A stretch of DNA of 64,000 nt from Xestospongia muta. Taxonomy: Eukaryota > Porifera > Demospongiae > Haplosclerida > Petrosiidae. The stretch's first letter is position 1; every line of letters begins with the position of its first letter. Position numbers and translations under genes: made by a program. The notes beneath the pieces were generated by a model, which was not told the origin of the DNA, did not search any database, and saw only the letters and a program-made list of their open reading frames with translations. The stretch lies in the NCBI GenBank assembly GCA_963693285.1, contig OY848921.1, positions 7,949,229 through 8,013,228 of the forward strand, given 5' to 3'. Of this stretch, positions 39,464 through 53,107 are shown one piece after another.

Positions 39464-40121
39464 TATTTAACTATATAGATACCATCTGTGTTTACTAGTG
39501 TTAATATCATGATCTCATGTTATTAATTGTTCATTATCTCCATTCTAGGTAACAAATAGTTCATAGTTTATTGCATTTATTTCTTGGTATGGTTTACATT
39601 GGAACAAGTAGATTACATTTTACGGCACAAGCACAGGATGTAGTAATAATATTTGTGAGCAATTTAGTATATGCAGGTGTTATATTTAACATTCTTATAC
39701 AGAACAATGCACTTGAAACCAGTAATACAACAATGTATATGTCTAGCACAGTATTAATGCTGTTGTCTGATGTATTGTCATAATATTGATTTGATAAGAG
39801 AACAAAGAGAACACTAATCATTTTATTTTTCACAAGATCATGGTTGTACAATAATATGATACATCAGACAATAATTGTATTGTGTGCTAATAATGTAAGT
39901 AAGTAGAGAGACGACACAAATAAAGTTACCAACTAAAAACAAAAACAAGAGAAGACAAAAGACTTGAAAAACGTGATAAACAAATAATTAAGAGAGAAAC
40001 CAGTGAACAATGTTTTAATGATTTAGTTCTGAAAAACATGAGTGAACTCATGAATCAATTATTATTGAAGATCCAATTTGAACAAGTTTCTATTATGCGT
40101 AACACATTATCAGTCCCTTTT

Positions 40122-43100
40122 TTAAACAACCGGTGGAACAACCATTGACATAGGAATGAAACCACAGGTATCAGTCCGTGGACAATATGCCCAGATTCTG
40201 TCTACACCTGTCTGAGCAAGAACGTCAGCAATTAAACTCTCAGCAAATTCAACAGATAATTCATCTTCAGAAACAGCTTCGTAATCCATTAGTACTATCA
40301 GTTTAGTGCCTATTCTCTTAATTTCTTCTTTATCCATTATTGTTGGGTCTTGAGTGCTACGAACCATGGCAAGTTGCTTAAATCGATCTTTAGCTTGTAG
40401 TCGCATGTTTTTGTGATGTGCGTAGTGGCGTGAGTAATGATGAGTGGGGTGTTGTCGCCTTGACGATACGTCTACTGGAGGTTGTCTTGATGAACGTGTT
40501 CTGCTTTGAAATTCAGGACTTGAAAGAGCTGTAGAAAAAGAAACAAGAATATAGTCAACAAAGAGAACTGTGTTCATAAAAGGAAATAATTATTATTGTA
40601 GTAGCAGCTGCAATCTCGTCAGCAATTCTATAATTATTTCATTTAATTATTGATCTCAATTCAAAGAAAGTAAATTCTATTTTACATAACATGTGTAACA
40701 ACACTATTGGAACAACACTACTCCATTCAATAGTTATAAACTGGTAACGCTAACCAGTAATAGTCATAAACCGGTAACACTAACCAGTAATAGTTATCAA
40801 CCAGTAAGGCAAGTTGTATGAACCCATAGACTCTATTGTTTACAGCATATACACTGCACTATGCATTAAGACTACTCAGATAAGATGGAGGAGGGGATAT
40901 TTACTCTCTAGACTAAACATTCCCAGACAAACTACATCCATTGGTGTTCAAAAGAAAACTATTAACTGATCTTTTGAAGCAAAGACATACCAGCCTCCTT
41001 TTCTACATTGTGCTCAAAGAACTGAGAAGTCTCAACACTTTTAAAGTTTGTGACCAAAAGGATATAATCCTTACATCTTAAACCCTTTATGTTATATGCA
41101 CTAACAAGTTAGTGAAAGTTCACACATAACCAGATAGTACTTTATACACCTTTTGAAAGGACAATGAAGGTAAAGCTTAGCCAGTGATATAAATCATTTA
41201 TGTCTCTCTCTACAAGATCCAAAGTTATGTATCCAATAGAGTATTGTATTATTAGATTAGAGAGACACCAGTTACCACATTAAAGCAAGATATGTCCTAG
41301 TTAATTGGACAGTAGACTCAATGTCTATTCTAGACTTGACACTGACATCTTAGTTTCAAGGGGAAAAGGTAACCACAAACAGGGTCAAAGATTTTACGGT
41401 ATTTTGTGAGGAAATAAACAGTATTGTTACTGGTAGGAGTAATTGTCAGGAATGTTAATAGTTCAGGAGATCAAGAGAATAGCACTATGGTACAAGAACA
41501 GGATTGTTGTGTTTAAGATGGTCTCAACTAAAAACAGTGAGTAAAACAGGTCATGTTAACATCTGTCTCGCCACCTCTGTCAAATAGCCAAGTTATAAAC
41601 AATGCTATGAATGGGTATAACAAACTTGTTAACACTAGGTAGTTAATTGGTCATGTGCAAAACTCAATATTATAAACACTTCCATATCCTCTCATAGTAT
41701 AGATTGTGTTGACTAATGCTGAATAGTAAACTGGTAACTAGAAGTTACAGATGCTATATTTCTAGTAAAAACTAATTGTATGGAGGAGTTAACTCACTAG
41801 TTTCTTACAAAATGACAAACTACAGACAAAATTGTTATTATTAACTTCAAATAGCTTTTTAGCACCTGCTGACATCAGATACTGTGGTGATAAACATGCT
41901 ATCCACAGTTAGGGTAAGGACTAAGGCTTTAATTTGATAGATAATATAAATTACTAGCAAAAACTTGTAGAAAAATTGATATGATTTGCTTAAATGCTAA
42001 GTAAATACAGAGAAAGCCTATTGCTCTCTTAAAAATGTTTAATGGTAAGAGTTTCTACTAGATGAAAGGGTTCATGACAAGATATTAAAGTCCTAGATAC
42101 AAATTGATTTTTGCTTGAGAAGGCAGTGTGATCAACCTTGACATTTTCTGTCAACACACATAAGGCGATTGCAGCTGCTGTAGTACACAATATAATTATA
42201 ATACACTATTACTACTTACAGGGATGATTTCCGAGTGTGCAACAAGAACGTGGGATGAAACCCTCTTCTCCAGTGTGAGTGGTAATTACCCATAACCAGT
42301 TAGGATCATGGGCATTTAGGACTTTCACTCTCTCTCCTTTACTGACAAAGACCTCGTCTTCTTCTTTGGCAATAAAATCATGAATAACTACAAGCTCTTC
42401 TATGAAATCTTTTCGAAAAGAGTCGACTGATGGTTTAGTAGATGATGGACGGTAACGACTTGAGGGTACCATGTGATGGGTATTGCGATATGTAGGTCCT
42501 TCAATAGCGGACATATATCCTGTATCAAAAACATCTACTTGTGCTTGTATAGGAGAACCACTTCCAACTCTGCGACAACCTCCAGTGTTAATGGTGTAAG
42601 ATTGAGGAACATCTGGTCTATAAGTACGAGTGGTTATTGAACGAGACGAGGGAGGAATTGGATAACGGGGACTGATCGAAGCCATATCTGTATCATAACC
42701 TGAAATGTAAGGATCATCAATTTTAGCAATTTCTGGTTCACTCTGGTAACCATTGTACTTTCTTGATGGACGTACATACGAGTAAGGCAAGTAGCCAGAT
42801 TGGCCATGTTTTGTTATTGCAAATACCCAGTCGTGATTGCGATACAAGACTTTGACACGTTGACCTTTGCGGACTGCAAGCTCCTCGTTACAGCAAGGGG
42901 AATAATCTCGAATAGCCGTCATCCTCAGATTAGCTGGATACTCTTTAGTAGCTCGGTGTAATAGCTGAGTTTCCAAAGCACCGTCTCCCTCAGTGATATA
43001 GCCAGAATGATAGTCAGATTGATATCCAGAGCTCTGTGTGATGCGACTTCCAGTGCTCTGTTCAGAAGAATTGGAGACAAATTCACCACGAGTATGGCAA

Positions 43101-43462
43101 CTGTTTCCATGGGAGACAACAGCTCGAAAATCGTTTTGGCTGCTAATGGCCTGTCGTAGAGGTTGATGTGGGCTGCCAGAAGACATTGAACTGCGTGGAC
43201 TTGTGCTACTAGGCCTCTGTGGCTGAGCCTCGACAAAAGAGGGGATAAAAGTGTCAGGCAAGATATGTTGCAAGTGAGACTCTGGAGATGTGACTTTCTT
43301 GTCGTTTTTCCTATCAGCTGCAGCGAGAAAGAAATATTTTGTATAGTAAATAAATTGTAACGACTGTATCAACTAGTTAGCTTAATTGTACTACAACTTA
43401 CGTTTCTTTTTTCTATGCTGGAAAGGAGCAGGGCACAGAGCTATCTTAAGTATGCTGGACAT
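40122..43462 (-). CDS. Triple-SH3 adaptor protein (Dlish/Vamana-like)
   Basis: Three minus-strand exons, 43402-43462, 42220-43317 and 40122-40528, with phase 1 junctions give 521 residues. The start MSSILKIALCP is followed by a Lys-rich stretch and a long Ser/Tyr-rich disordered region. SH3-1 reads AIRDYSPCCNEELAVRKGQR with DWVFAITKHGQSGYLPYSYV. SH3-2 reads VIHDFIAKEEDEVFVSKGER with NWLWVI and GFIPRSCC. SH3-3 ends the protein: LMDYEAVSEDELSVEF and GFIPMSMVVPP. Each keeps the ALYDY-like strand, the acidic RT loop, the W in WxxV/A and the GxxP turn, so all should bind proline-rich partners; SH3-3 is the most divergent. Three SH3 domains with the last at the C-terminus recalls Drosophila Dlish, a Fat-Dachs pathway adaptor. 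That orthology is a guess. Intron 2 (40529-42219) has no coding signal. Confidence 0.75.
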
Positions 43463-43703
43463 GATGGATCTTGTACAGTGGAGTTGGTACTAGCAGGGCT
43501 CGTTTTTAACCAATACTAAACCGAAGTGTCAGGTTCTTTTAGCTGGAGATAGTGCTAATTCGCAAGTTCCTTTTGTATTGAATACAGTCTAAACTAAGCT
43601 AAACTGCTCTTTCAAGATTGATATTACTGAACTGAAGCTCAAGATGCACAGTGCACTTGATATTTATTCACTCAAAAACTTCGCGGCAAACTGCGAAAGT
43701 ACA

Positions 43704-43765
43704 TGACGTCATCAATCTATTTCTACATCAAAGGCTTTGCGATTAGGCAGCTGTTGCTTGGCAAC
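43704..43765 (-). promoter_or_regulatory. CRE and X-box upstream of the SH3 adaptor
   Basis: A perfect CRE palindrome TGACGTCA is at 43704-43711, and an X-box-like inverted repeat GTTGCTTGGCAAC is at 43753-43765. They lie about 240-300 bases before the start codon. CREB/ATF and RFX factors bind such sites (established knowledge). Promoter use is inferred. Confidence 0.5.
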
Positions 43766-44405
43766 AACCTTTGAAGTTGCCTGACACTGGCAGCCAGCTA
43801 TACAAATGAACTATTGTCCAAATAGATGTGTTTCTCTGAAAAAAATGATGTATTGTGCAAATTGTATACATACTGAGGATGATAGACTCTTTGTGAGTGG
43901 TCTGTTTGAGATACTTAGATGACTCTACTTTATCTGTATCTAGATGTGAGAGCTTTTTATTTAAATGAGATAAGCTGAATAATGGTGATGAACAATTAGT
44001 CTGCAATATACCCATTATTAACAGCTAATCTAACACAGCTGCCAAAATTGTTAAAGCTGGACCAGCAAAACGATCTTACATACAGTTATTGTATCACAAT
44101 ATAACTATAAATATATAATAATTATTATTGATTATATTACCAGAGAAAACATATTTATAATGAAATTATTATAAAAACATACTTTACTTACTACGACTGT
44201 CAAATTAAAATCAACTCCAAAGATATATTTCTATGACAATTTTTATTTCACAAGTCATGTGATTAGTCCACTAATTTCCAAAAAAGGCAGAATTTATTGG
44301 CAGTATGATGAAATTCCCAATAATACAGTATGTATTGTACTACTAGGAGAGTGGAAACCATGACAACCTGATAAATAAGAACCCATACAAACATGATGAT
44401 AATGT

Positions 44406-44552
44406 TCACATGTGACTGTCTTTTGTCAGCAGTTTTGGAGCTCCAATATCAAAACAGCTGTCTCTTGATTCTGCTGAGCTCACAGTTACACTTCTAGAAA
44501 AGTCCCTAAGTTGCCTGTACTTGTTCCAGGCTGACATACACATGTTGATTAG
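44406..44552 (-). CDS. Terminal exon of an unrecognised minus-strand gene
   Basis: From an acceptor formed by a CA microsatellite plus CAG, the exon reads LINMCMSAWNKYRQLRDFSR, then SVTVSSAESRDSCFDIG and APKLLTKDSHM before TGA (44406-44408). It has 48 residues and starts in phase 0. It looks like a polar cytoplasmic tail. The exon at 46826-46894 ends in phase 0 and may be joined to it, directly or through further exons. I do not recognise the protein. Confidence 0.5.
   Translation of the reverse strand, partial: LINMCMSAWNKYRQLRDFSRSVTVSSAESRDSCFDIGAPKLLTKDSHM

Positions 44553-44554
<2 letters not shown>

Positions 44555-44602
<48 letters not shown>
44555..44602. repeat. (GT)n(GA)n microsatellite abutting an acceptor
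   Basis: GT run followed by GA run on the plus strand. On the minus strand it becomes a TC/CA tract leading into CAG and the exon ending at 44552. Confidence 0.9.
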
Positions 44603-46825
44603 TTTGTTACTTCCATTGACCTTCCATTCAAATGCACAAAACTTTACACTTTCAATTATAAAGGAGACAAAACAGAAAGAAAAAAGTTGTGAAATCACAC
44701 TTTATCACTGATAACTTTCACAATGCACATCAAAGACAACACATTAATTTACTGTCAATGTTTTGTCATTATTATATAAAAGATAAGCATGAGTTGACTA
44801 ATTAGCGCAAGAGAAACACTTCAAGTCTCTAGCAGTTAACAAATTACTTTCAACATTTAATATGTCACAGCTGCTAAGAGAGATATCAGAGACCAGTATT
44901 TATCATGTTAATAACAGGTGTTTCCTCTCTCTACCTAGAAGCACCTCATGCTGGTTTTAATTTCATTATTTTTAACATAATAGATAATTGTTTGTTGTAT
45001 AGTCTGGCTTGGGTTTCATTTTTATTGATGGGATTTTCCAACAAATTTGAAACGGTTATCACAATAAATTTTTCCCTTCGATTTATTTATTTTCACGTTT
45101 TCCAAATAGTTTTTGATAAGAAGCAAAGAGAGAGATCATCATTTCATTTGAGCAGCTGTTACCTATTATAAACTGACACTATAGTTGGCTACAATTTCTA
45201 CTACCTGCCATATAAAACATCATATTTTGAGCAGTAACGATAGTATTCCTAAGATAATAACAAGCCACTTTATAGTTTGTAATGTACACATTATGACTTA
45301 AATGTCCTGACATAATAACCTTTAAACTGAGCTTTCAAGTCAACCAAAAACAATACAACAATATTTCCCAAGAGGCTCTTAATGCCAGTATCCATTACCA
45401 GATCAAAACCATTATAAAACTGTAAATGTCTCTAATAGCTTTATATAACAAAAACGACATTGCAAGTTTATTGAAGACTACTGTTACATTTGGTTATATT
45501 ATTTATACAGTATATCTAAACATTAAACCACAACAGTATTGTCTCTTAAAAGTGAAATTATATTCTCTCTAATGTACAATTATATCATTGATCAAATTAT
45601 TCAGCCCTAACCAGAATAGCAATGAATACATTAACAGTGACCACAAATCTCTAATTCAAAGAGAAAGATAACGATATTCATTGTTATTAAACACCCCATT
45701 TTAAAAGGATCTTTTTATAAATAGCATAAAAGCAATTATTACAGAGGGAAGAATTCCAACAGGTATAACACAATCTTCTTTATCTAACAATAGCTTATTT
45801 TAACAGCTGTGTAACAGTACAAACATCAAAGAGAATACATTGGCCATCTATCCACTAAGTATTACTGACAATACTAAATATGATTAATCTCTTTCGTTTG
45901 TTATATATAAGTCTGCTCATATACCAATTGTGTGCTACCTTGGTGGTTAAATTTGTAAATAGAATTGTTTTTGTTCTCTCTAATAGTTATTGTAGTGAGT
46001 TCAATCATAGGATACCATTTAAATTAAACTCATAGTCTAAACATTCATATAATATAATTGAAAACATGATAATGAATTCAATGTTTATACCGCCATAGAG
46101 TCAATAAAGATCAACACAATAGATAACCCTGAACAAAGATTTTAAAAATGTTATTATCAATGGTACACTATAATTATAGCGAAGGTTTATGCTCTTTTGT
46201 CCTTGTTAGCAAGTGACAGATTGTGAAAACTGATAAAAAGCAAGTTGTACTTAACTTAGAGCTGTGAAATGTTACAGTTAATAGCCACAGTTGCTTACAC
46301 CTCTGTTAAGATATTGCTCTACAACCAGAGGACAATCAATTAGTCAGACAAACAAAATATATTTCTTATGCATAGAATGCACAGTATTTTATTCATCTCT
46401 TCTTCCATCTATTCATCCATAGCATGTGTGTGTATTAGCAGGTGCACACAAGAGTTAGGTGGTGGCCATCACACCCAACAAACCACATGACATTTGTTCA
46501 AGAGCCCTGCAATTGTATTGTCATTTTAAGTGTTACAAGCTCAATACTATGTCACTTCACAAGGTAATAAAAGGATACAATTAGTCTGGGTGACTCGTTG
46601 ATATTCCAGGTGCTTGTTTTCATTTGAATATGTTAGTATAATAAAGTAGGTAGACATAATATTTATAACAAATTGATTATCGAGACATTGTTTGTTGTTT
46701 AGTTTTCCTTCAGACAAAACCAAAAAGAGCTTACTTGGGACATAAAACAATAATTACACAATAATGACCACCTGCTGTTAACATTAGTGCATTATATAAA
46801 ATATACACAGAACAAAATTACTTAC

Positions 46826-46894
46826 TATCTTCAAAGCTTTGAAGACTACTCCACCTAATGTTGCTATCAAAAGAATGACGGACCTAGTGTCTAT
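46826..46894 (-). CDS. Internal exon coding for a membrane helix, unrecognised gene
   Basis: The acceptor is AACAG and the donor GTAAGT, phase 0 on both sides, 23 residues. It reads IDTRSVILLIATLGGVVFKA followed by LKI: one hydrophobic helix flanked by charges. It probably belongs with the exon at 44406-44552. Confidence 0.45.
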
Positions 46895-47069
46895 CTGTTC
46901 TGTACATTGCAAATGTACTTACTACATCAGATATCAATTAATGAATGACTTTTAACTTGATATCATTAAAAGCACAGCTCAATACACAGTGAAACAACAA
47001 AATATTACAGCTGCTAGCTAAATACAGCTTTACACCTAGTGTATAACGAGATCTCTCAGGATATCCTGA

Positions 47070-47140
47070 AACCACAATATCCAGGATAATTTGGGATGCC
47101 AGGTGAGTCTTTAAGCATGTAGCATATTTCCAGTGCATTT
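47070..47140. repeat. 71-bp segment duplicated at 53495-53565 (copy 1)
   Basis: Starts AACCACAATATCCAGG and ends TTCCAGTGCATTT. It is identical over 71 bases to the copy at 53495-53565, 6.4 kb away, then one mismatch and five more matches. It contains CCAGGTGAGT, a strong donor-like motif on the plus strand. Confidence 0.9.
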
Positions 47141-48174
47141 ATCCATGGGTGTGGTTTCCATGTAACATAAAATTGAACATTAATACTACATGTCTTGATA
47201 TCTGATAGACTCATTTGGTATCCCATAAGACACTGTTGTTCATTCTCATAATTATAATAAGGGTATTATTTAGGCAGTCTATATTGTGAAAATATTTATA
47301 CTCAATGTACAATTACCTATTTGTTGCTGATCAAAGGACCGTAGGCACTAGCTATTCATTGTGCTCTGTCAATGTGCGTGTAATGAGACAAAAATTACCT
47401 CTACCACAGCTATCTACATACATGTAGTAAATTATTTCATCATAATCTACTTAAAGCATTCTTGGAATTGTTTTCAACAGAATATCAAACCAGATGGTTG
47501 ATTGTATTATCATTAGCTTTAACTATACTTTATTTGGTTGGTGTCTTTAAGACATGTGTTACTACACAAACATGAGATAAGTGACAACCATGTACTCCTC
47601 TGCATACAGAGACAGCGCATAATAATATAAATAAAATTGAGTTAGGGTAAAGTTGATGACTTCCACAGTAATAAGTTTATATTACAATTAATACAACAAA
47701 TCTTTCTATATGTGGATAAATTTCAAGTCCTACTTTTTAATAAATGTCCAATTATCAAGGGAACTTCTCATTTTAGAGGTACATTAGACACGTCTGCCAT
47801 TAATGGAGTACCAAAGTGTTTAATCCTTAATGAAAAAGGTTTCAAGATGTGGCTAATGATAAGCTAGAGGAACCATACAAGGATAGTACTGTGGCTCACT
47901 GTGACTAGTCTTACACAACAGCTATTATAGTTGGTAAAGGTACTGGTCTGAGGTTTTCTTATCATAGATAAGGTGTAGTAGAGTATACTACCAATCATTG
48001 TCTATGGCTTAAATTAGTTGGTTTGGGTTTTGTAGCCCCACAAGGTTTTGGTTGTGAATGGCTTCAGGACAATGGCCAATCTGTTGTTTTTGCAGCAAGT
48101 AAACAAACCTCAAGGTTATGCATATTTTATTAGATTATAACACTTAAGACTTAAATCGAAACTACCGTTAACAT

Positions 48175-48510
48175 ATCCTTGTACCTGAACCTGACGAACA
48201 TTAACATACCCTCATACCCAAACCTGATGTAACATATACCATTAACATACCTTCATACCCAAACCTGATGTAACATATACCATTAACATACCCTCATACC
48301 CAAACCTGATGTAACATATACCATTGACATATCCTCATACCCAAACCTGATGTAACATATAACATTAACATACCTTCATACCCAAACCTGATATAACATA
48401 TACCATTGACATATCCTCACACCCAAACCTGATGTAACATATACTATTAACACATCCTCATACCCAAACCTGATGTAACATATAACATTGACATATCCTC
48501 ATACCCAAAC
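48175..48510 (+). repeat. 41-bp tandem repeat, about 8 copies
   Basis: Unit contains TGTAACATATACCATTAACA and CCTCATACCCAAACCTGA. Copies differ mainly in the ACCATTAACA/ACATTGACA part. Confidence 0.85.
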
Positions 48511-48964
48511 TTGATGAGATAACACACCCTCATACTCTTACAATATCATAACTCTTAACTACAACAAGAGATGAAAGACTATGAGAAAAATTCACAAAGT
48601 GCACAAAAGAAAAGTAGATAACATGTAACACAAACAAGAAAGATGATGACAAAAATCTATCATGCAATTTTACACTTTCAACCCTCTTTAATTTTGTAAC
48701 ATAACAAACACATTACTTCAAAGGTTTATCTTTTTTTTAAACATAAGTTTACAATTTATCTGTCTCTCCTACTTCCCAAGTCATATTGCAATCAAAAATT
48801 AGACATATTAGAGGAAGATATAGTGATCACAGTGATTGGTAATGTTACCTTTGAAGCTATAACAGTTGATAAACTATACAAATAGAGAATAAAGTAATTG
48901 CCTTTGTACTTTCTATAAGTTATGTGGAGATATTTGTACCTGGATGTCATTGTTACTTAGAGCT

Positions 48965-49805
48965 TAGCTATCCTAGATGTTCACTAGTCTAGAGCTTACT
49001 AATCCTAGGTCACTGTGGTAAGTACTGATGTTCACTAGTCTAGAGCTTACTAATGGTACCTATCCTAGGTCACTGTGGTAAATACTGATGTTTACTAGTG
49101 TAGAGCTTACTAATGATAACTGTGCTGGGTCACTGTGGTAAGTACTGATGTTTACTAGTGTAGAGCTTACTAATGATAACTATCCTAGATCATTGTAGTA
49201 AGTACTGATATTTACTAGTCTAGAGCTTACTAATGGTAGCTATCCTAGGTCACTGTGGTAAGTACTGATATTTACTAGTCTAGAGCTTACTAATGATAGC
49301 TATCCCAGATCATTGTAGTAAGAACTGATATTTACTAGTCTAGAGGTTACTAATGGTAGCTATCCTAGGTCCTGTGGTAAGTACTGATATTTACTAGTCT
49401 AGAGCTTACTAATGATAGCTATCCCAGATCATTGTAGTAAGAACTGATATTTACTAGTCTAGAGGTTACTAATGGTAGCTATCCTAGGTCCTGTGGTAAG
49501 TACTGATATTTACTAGTCTAGAGGTTACTAATGGTAGCTATCCTAGGTCACTGTGGTAAGTACTGATGTTCACTAGTCTAGAGCTTACTAATGATAGCTA
49601 TCCTAAGTCACTGTGGTAAGTACTGATGTTCACTAGTCTAGAGCTTACTAATGGTAGCTATCCTAAGTCACTGTGGTAAGTACTGATGTTCACTAGTCTA
49701 GAGCTTACTAATTGTAGCTATCCTAGGTCACTGTGGTAAGTACTGATGTTCACTAGTCTAGACCTTACTAATTGTAGCTATCCTAGGTCATTGTGGTAAG
49801 TACTG
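48965..49805 (-). repeat. 60-bp minisatellite, array C (about 14 copies)
   Basis: Reverse complement of the unit in arrays A and B (reads CTGTGGTAAGTACTGATGTT, CACTAGTCTAGAGCTTACTA, ATGGTAGCTATCCTAGGTCA). A higher-order pattern is visible: blocks near 49305-49495 repeat a two-unit variant with CCTGTGG (one base shorter) and ATCATTGTAG. Confidence 0.9.
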
Positions 49806-52800
49806 ATGACTGTATACAGGTCAGGATGGTATATTCATTAGTCCAGTCTAATTTTTACGGTAGCTATCCCAAAAAGTTAATGACTTATAAGTTACATCAT
49901 TAATACGATTACAGGGAATTGTTAAGGATTCACACTATATTATTATAGTATAGTATAGTATTAGTATAATACTAGTATAGTAGTATATAAAACTACATCC
50001 TGTTTAATACTGCATGATAAACACATCCTATCACACATGCATACCATTTATTCCAATTTTAGACACAATTTTATTATAAACATGGCCATAATGAAGTAAA
50101 CATCAAATCATACTATCCATTAAAGGGTATTGTGGAATATCAATGTACCATGTGTTTAATTGACATATTAGAACAGATAACCAAATGCTAAGTCAATAAA
50201 AGGTCATTATTTACTACAAGAGTGCACGTATTCATTTCCAGTTAAAGCGGAAAGAGTTTAACAACTATAATACCAAAAAGTTACGAGGAGTGAAATTGGA
50301 GCTTGTACCCTCTGTGTGTGTACAATTGTTAGTACAAGTTACAGCTGCTAAACTTGTAATGATGTATGTGATGGTATGCTTTGATATCAGGCTAATGTTA
50401 TATATTGCATCCCAGCTGCTAAAAACAGCTTACAAAATTTACACAAATTACAGAAAAGAGCCTTTCTGACATAAGAGGTTTTTTCTTGCAAATAAAACAA
50501 TGACAGTTCAGTAAACAAGCTTTGATGCCAGAGAAACGAACAACCTCACTATGACAATGACCAGAATATTAAAACGAAAAATCAAGATATAAGAAAGAAT
50601 ATTCCGCATATAAACTTGCTGGAGATACTAAAATTGTATAAGTATAGTTGATTATAATATGATAACAAATTAATCTAGCATCTATCCTTTTCTTTTCCTC
50701 TTAGTACTGATGGATTACAAACACGACATTTACCTTTGATTACATAACACTTTTAATGTTGCACTCTTAGTTCTTGTATCAACAATGTGACAACTGATAA
50801 TGTCCTGTCTAGTAGTAGATCATTCCTTATCTCTACATTTTTGCACAAACAACCTTTAAAATGAATTTACTTTAATAGAAAATATTAAGAGACGTATGAT
50901 AAAGTTGCGTTGCAACAAGCAATGAGTTAACTTTGACATTTTAATGTTTATATTGACCAACAAACAATGAGATACCATACTCCAATACTATTACTAGTAA
51001 TCATTTTCTACAAGTACAATAAGATAAAACGACTATCTCTTTTCTTTGTATCCAGGAACTTGAACATATGTAAGGATTTAAATGTGTTTCTAATTGCTCT
51101 CCACATCGACCACAAAGTTTGGACCAATCTTTGTAATATTCGTAAAAAACTAGTTTTTAAATCTGGTTTCTCGGGCAAGCAGTGTACACTTTAAATTAAA
51201 TTAAATAATGTGTGAAACCAGATATACAAACAAATGCAATAACGTTATATCCAATGTTTGTAGTGGGCTAATTTAATTAAAAAGGCTTTAAATTTGTAAA
51301 CGTTTCTTCTTAGTATTGGATGGAAGGGAAGCTGTCTAGCTATTGTGTGTCAATGGAGTACTATATGAACTTGTGTGGTTAAAATGTTTAAGCATTGGTC
51401 AGGGAACTTGGACCAGTTCCAGATATGGTATACCAACATACGATACTTGTAGATCTTAAGGCGTGGCCATGACATACCATGTACTAGCGCTTGCCATGTA
51501 TTTCTTGGCAACAATTCCTTTCTAGGGATGGTAAATTCCAGCTGACAAGCTACTAAACTTGGCGCTAATTATATTCATAAACTACAACACAAAGTCATGT
51601 CACTCAACGTTAACTCCATATTAATACTTTAGTGTGTTATTCAATCTCTATATTGAGGATATCTCTTTCTTAAGAACAGTCGGTCCTTCTTTACAATTGC
51701 TCACTGTTTGCTTGCTTTCTTTCTTTATTTAAGTAGACTGATGCAATTTCAAAAATACCATTCATTCTTTCACCTAGTCTAGGTAGTAAAAGCTAGCACA
51801 CAATTATGACAATGACAAGAATCTCAAAAGCTATAGCTTGTCTTTCATCTGCTATTGAAGTGGACTGTGTTTACAAATTCCAACAGATTGATAAGAATCA
51901 TAATAAAAATGTCTGTAGGAAAGCTTTAGTCCCTTTGATTCAGTGTCAACAGCATGAAAGGGAGGAGCCGCTACATAAACTGATGTCTGTACCAGTAGGG
52001 CTCATAACCTAGTCAGCATCATATGATAATGAATATCTCAATATAGTTTATCTAGTTTTCACATCAAAGCAGTTAAGCAAGCAAGAACGTCTTTAAAGTC
52101 AAAGAAATCTACATTTCTTAAAAAACAATGGAATTGTGTAACAAATCATAAAAAGCTGGACTATACAGATTAACATACAATACTATACATAATCTATATA
52201 CATATACAAGCTAAAATTGTACCATTTAACACTACCTGATATAGAGGAAGCTAATTAATATTCAATTTCTTCCTCACCACAAACTATTAATTACATGTAC
52301 TGCTCAAATAATACAATACAGTCCAGACAGCACACATCTATTGAGAAATTACATGAACACTATTACCAAAACAAATTAACATAACCTCATTACATAATAC
52401 CTATTCACATGATGCATAATAATATAATTCATTTCTTTAGACTTTAAAATACATTATATTTTATAAATAACCACAGACTGCATCAAACAATGAAAGGTAT
52501 ACTCAATGCAAAGGGTTGAATAATACACTACTAGTATCATAATGAGACTAGAAACAGACACCGAACAAAGTAGGGTGTGTCCATAATTTAGAATACCTCA
52601 CCAGAGAATGTTACTGGATATTGGTGCACTTAATGTTAATAATCTTCTCCTAATTCAAAGTGTACATTACTCCTTTAACAACCCTCTCCCCTCTTAATTC
52701 AAAGCATATGTACTCCTTTGACAACCCTCTCCTCTCCTAATTCAAAGTGTACATTACTCCTTTAAGAGCAATGATGTCATATTATATGAAGAATTAGTTG

Positions 52801-52993
52801 AGAACCAGTTGAAGTGGTATTTCTAACATAGCTTCAAAAATAAACTTGTAAAAGCAGAGGAAAAGAGGAGAGAACTAAACACAAAAGAGAGAGAGCCTTC
52901 CCCTAGAGTAATGGAGTGACAACCAGAAGAGAGATGATAAAAAAAGGAGGAGACTAATTTCCTTTCATGTCAAAGCTACCAAGACAGGTGTTG

Positions 52994-53107
52994 TCATAAA
53001 AGGGCTGAACCAAAACTGTTGAATAGATGTTGGGCCTTGAAACTGGCCACAATGTACCCCATGACATTGGACAGAAGAACTGCTGTCAGCCAAAAGTTAT
53101 GAGGTAT
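52994..53107 (-). CDS. Terminal exon with membrane helix, unrecognised gene
   Basis: Reads IPHNFWLTAVLLSNVMGYIV then ASFKAQHLFNSFGSALL and TGA (52994-52996): 37 residues, one membrane span. The acceptor is TTGAG, without a strong pyrimidine tract. An alternative frame in the same DNA is also open (ends DMKGN and TAG). The exon at 56440-56488 ends in phase 0 and could join in frame. Confidence 0.4.
   Translation of the reverse strand: MPHNFWLTAVLLSNVMGYIVASFKAQHLFNSFGSALL

Larger units (their letters stand above)
36561..40121 (+). other. Convergent intergenic region between ZCCHC8 and the SH3 gene
   Basis: The flanking genes point toward each other. The region is AT-rich with one minisatellite (37191-37470) and one possible short coding stretch (39341-39463). 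Otherwise I see nothing coding. Confidence 0.5.
44610..52990. other. Repeat-rich region, probably introns of minus-strand gene(s)
   Basis: Beyond the exon at 46826-46894, the 71-bp copy at 47070 and the arrays at 48175-48510 and 48965-49805, I see AT-rich DNA with no convincing exon. Several open frames of 60-90 codons occur but lack splice context and protein-like composition. Confidence 0.45.

Noticed and set aside
44905..45171. 88-codon hydrophobic plus-strand ORF
   Set aside because: AT-rich Phe/Ile/Leu composition without splice or promoter context; likely chance.
47646..47870. Plus-strand open frame of about 72 codons (contains GTLDTSAINGVPKCLILNEK)
   Set aside because: Protein-like in part but no start codon at the 5' side, no clear acceptor and no partner exon.
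48175..49805. Regular 41-bp and 60-bp repeats resembling a CRISPR array
   Set aside because: Units are contiguous with no unique spacers, and the genome is animal; these are minisatellites.
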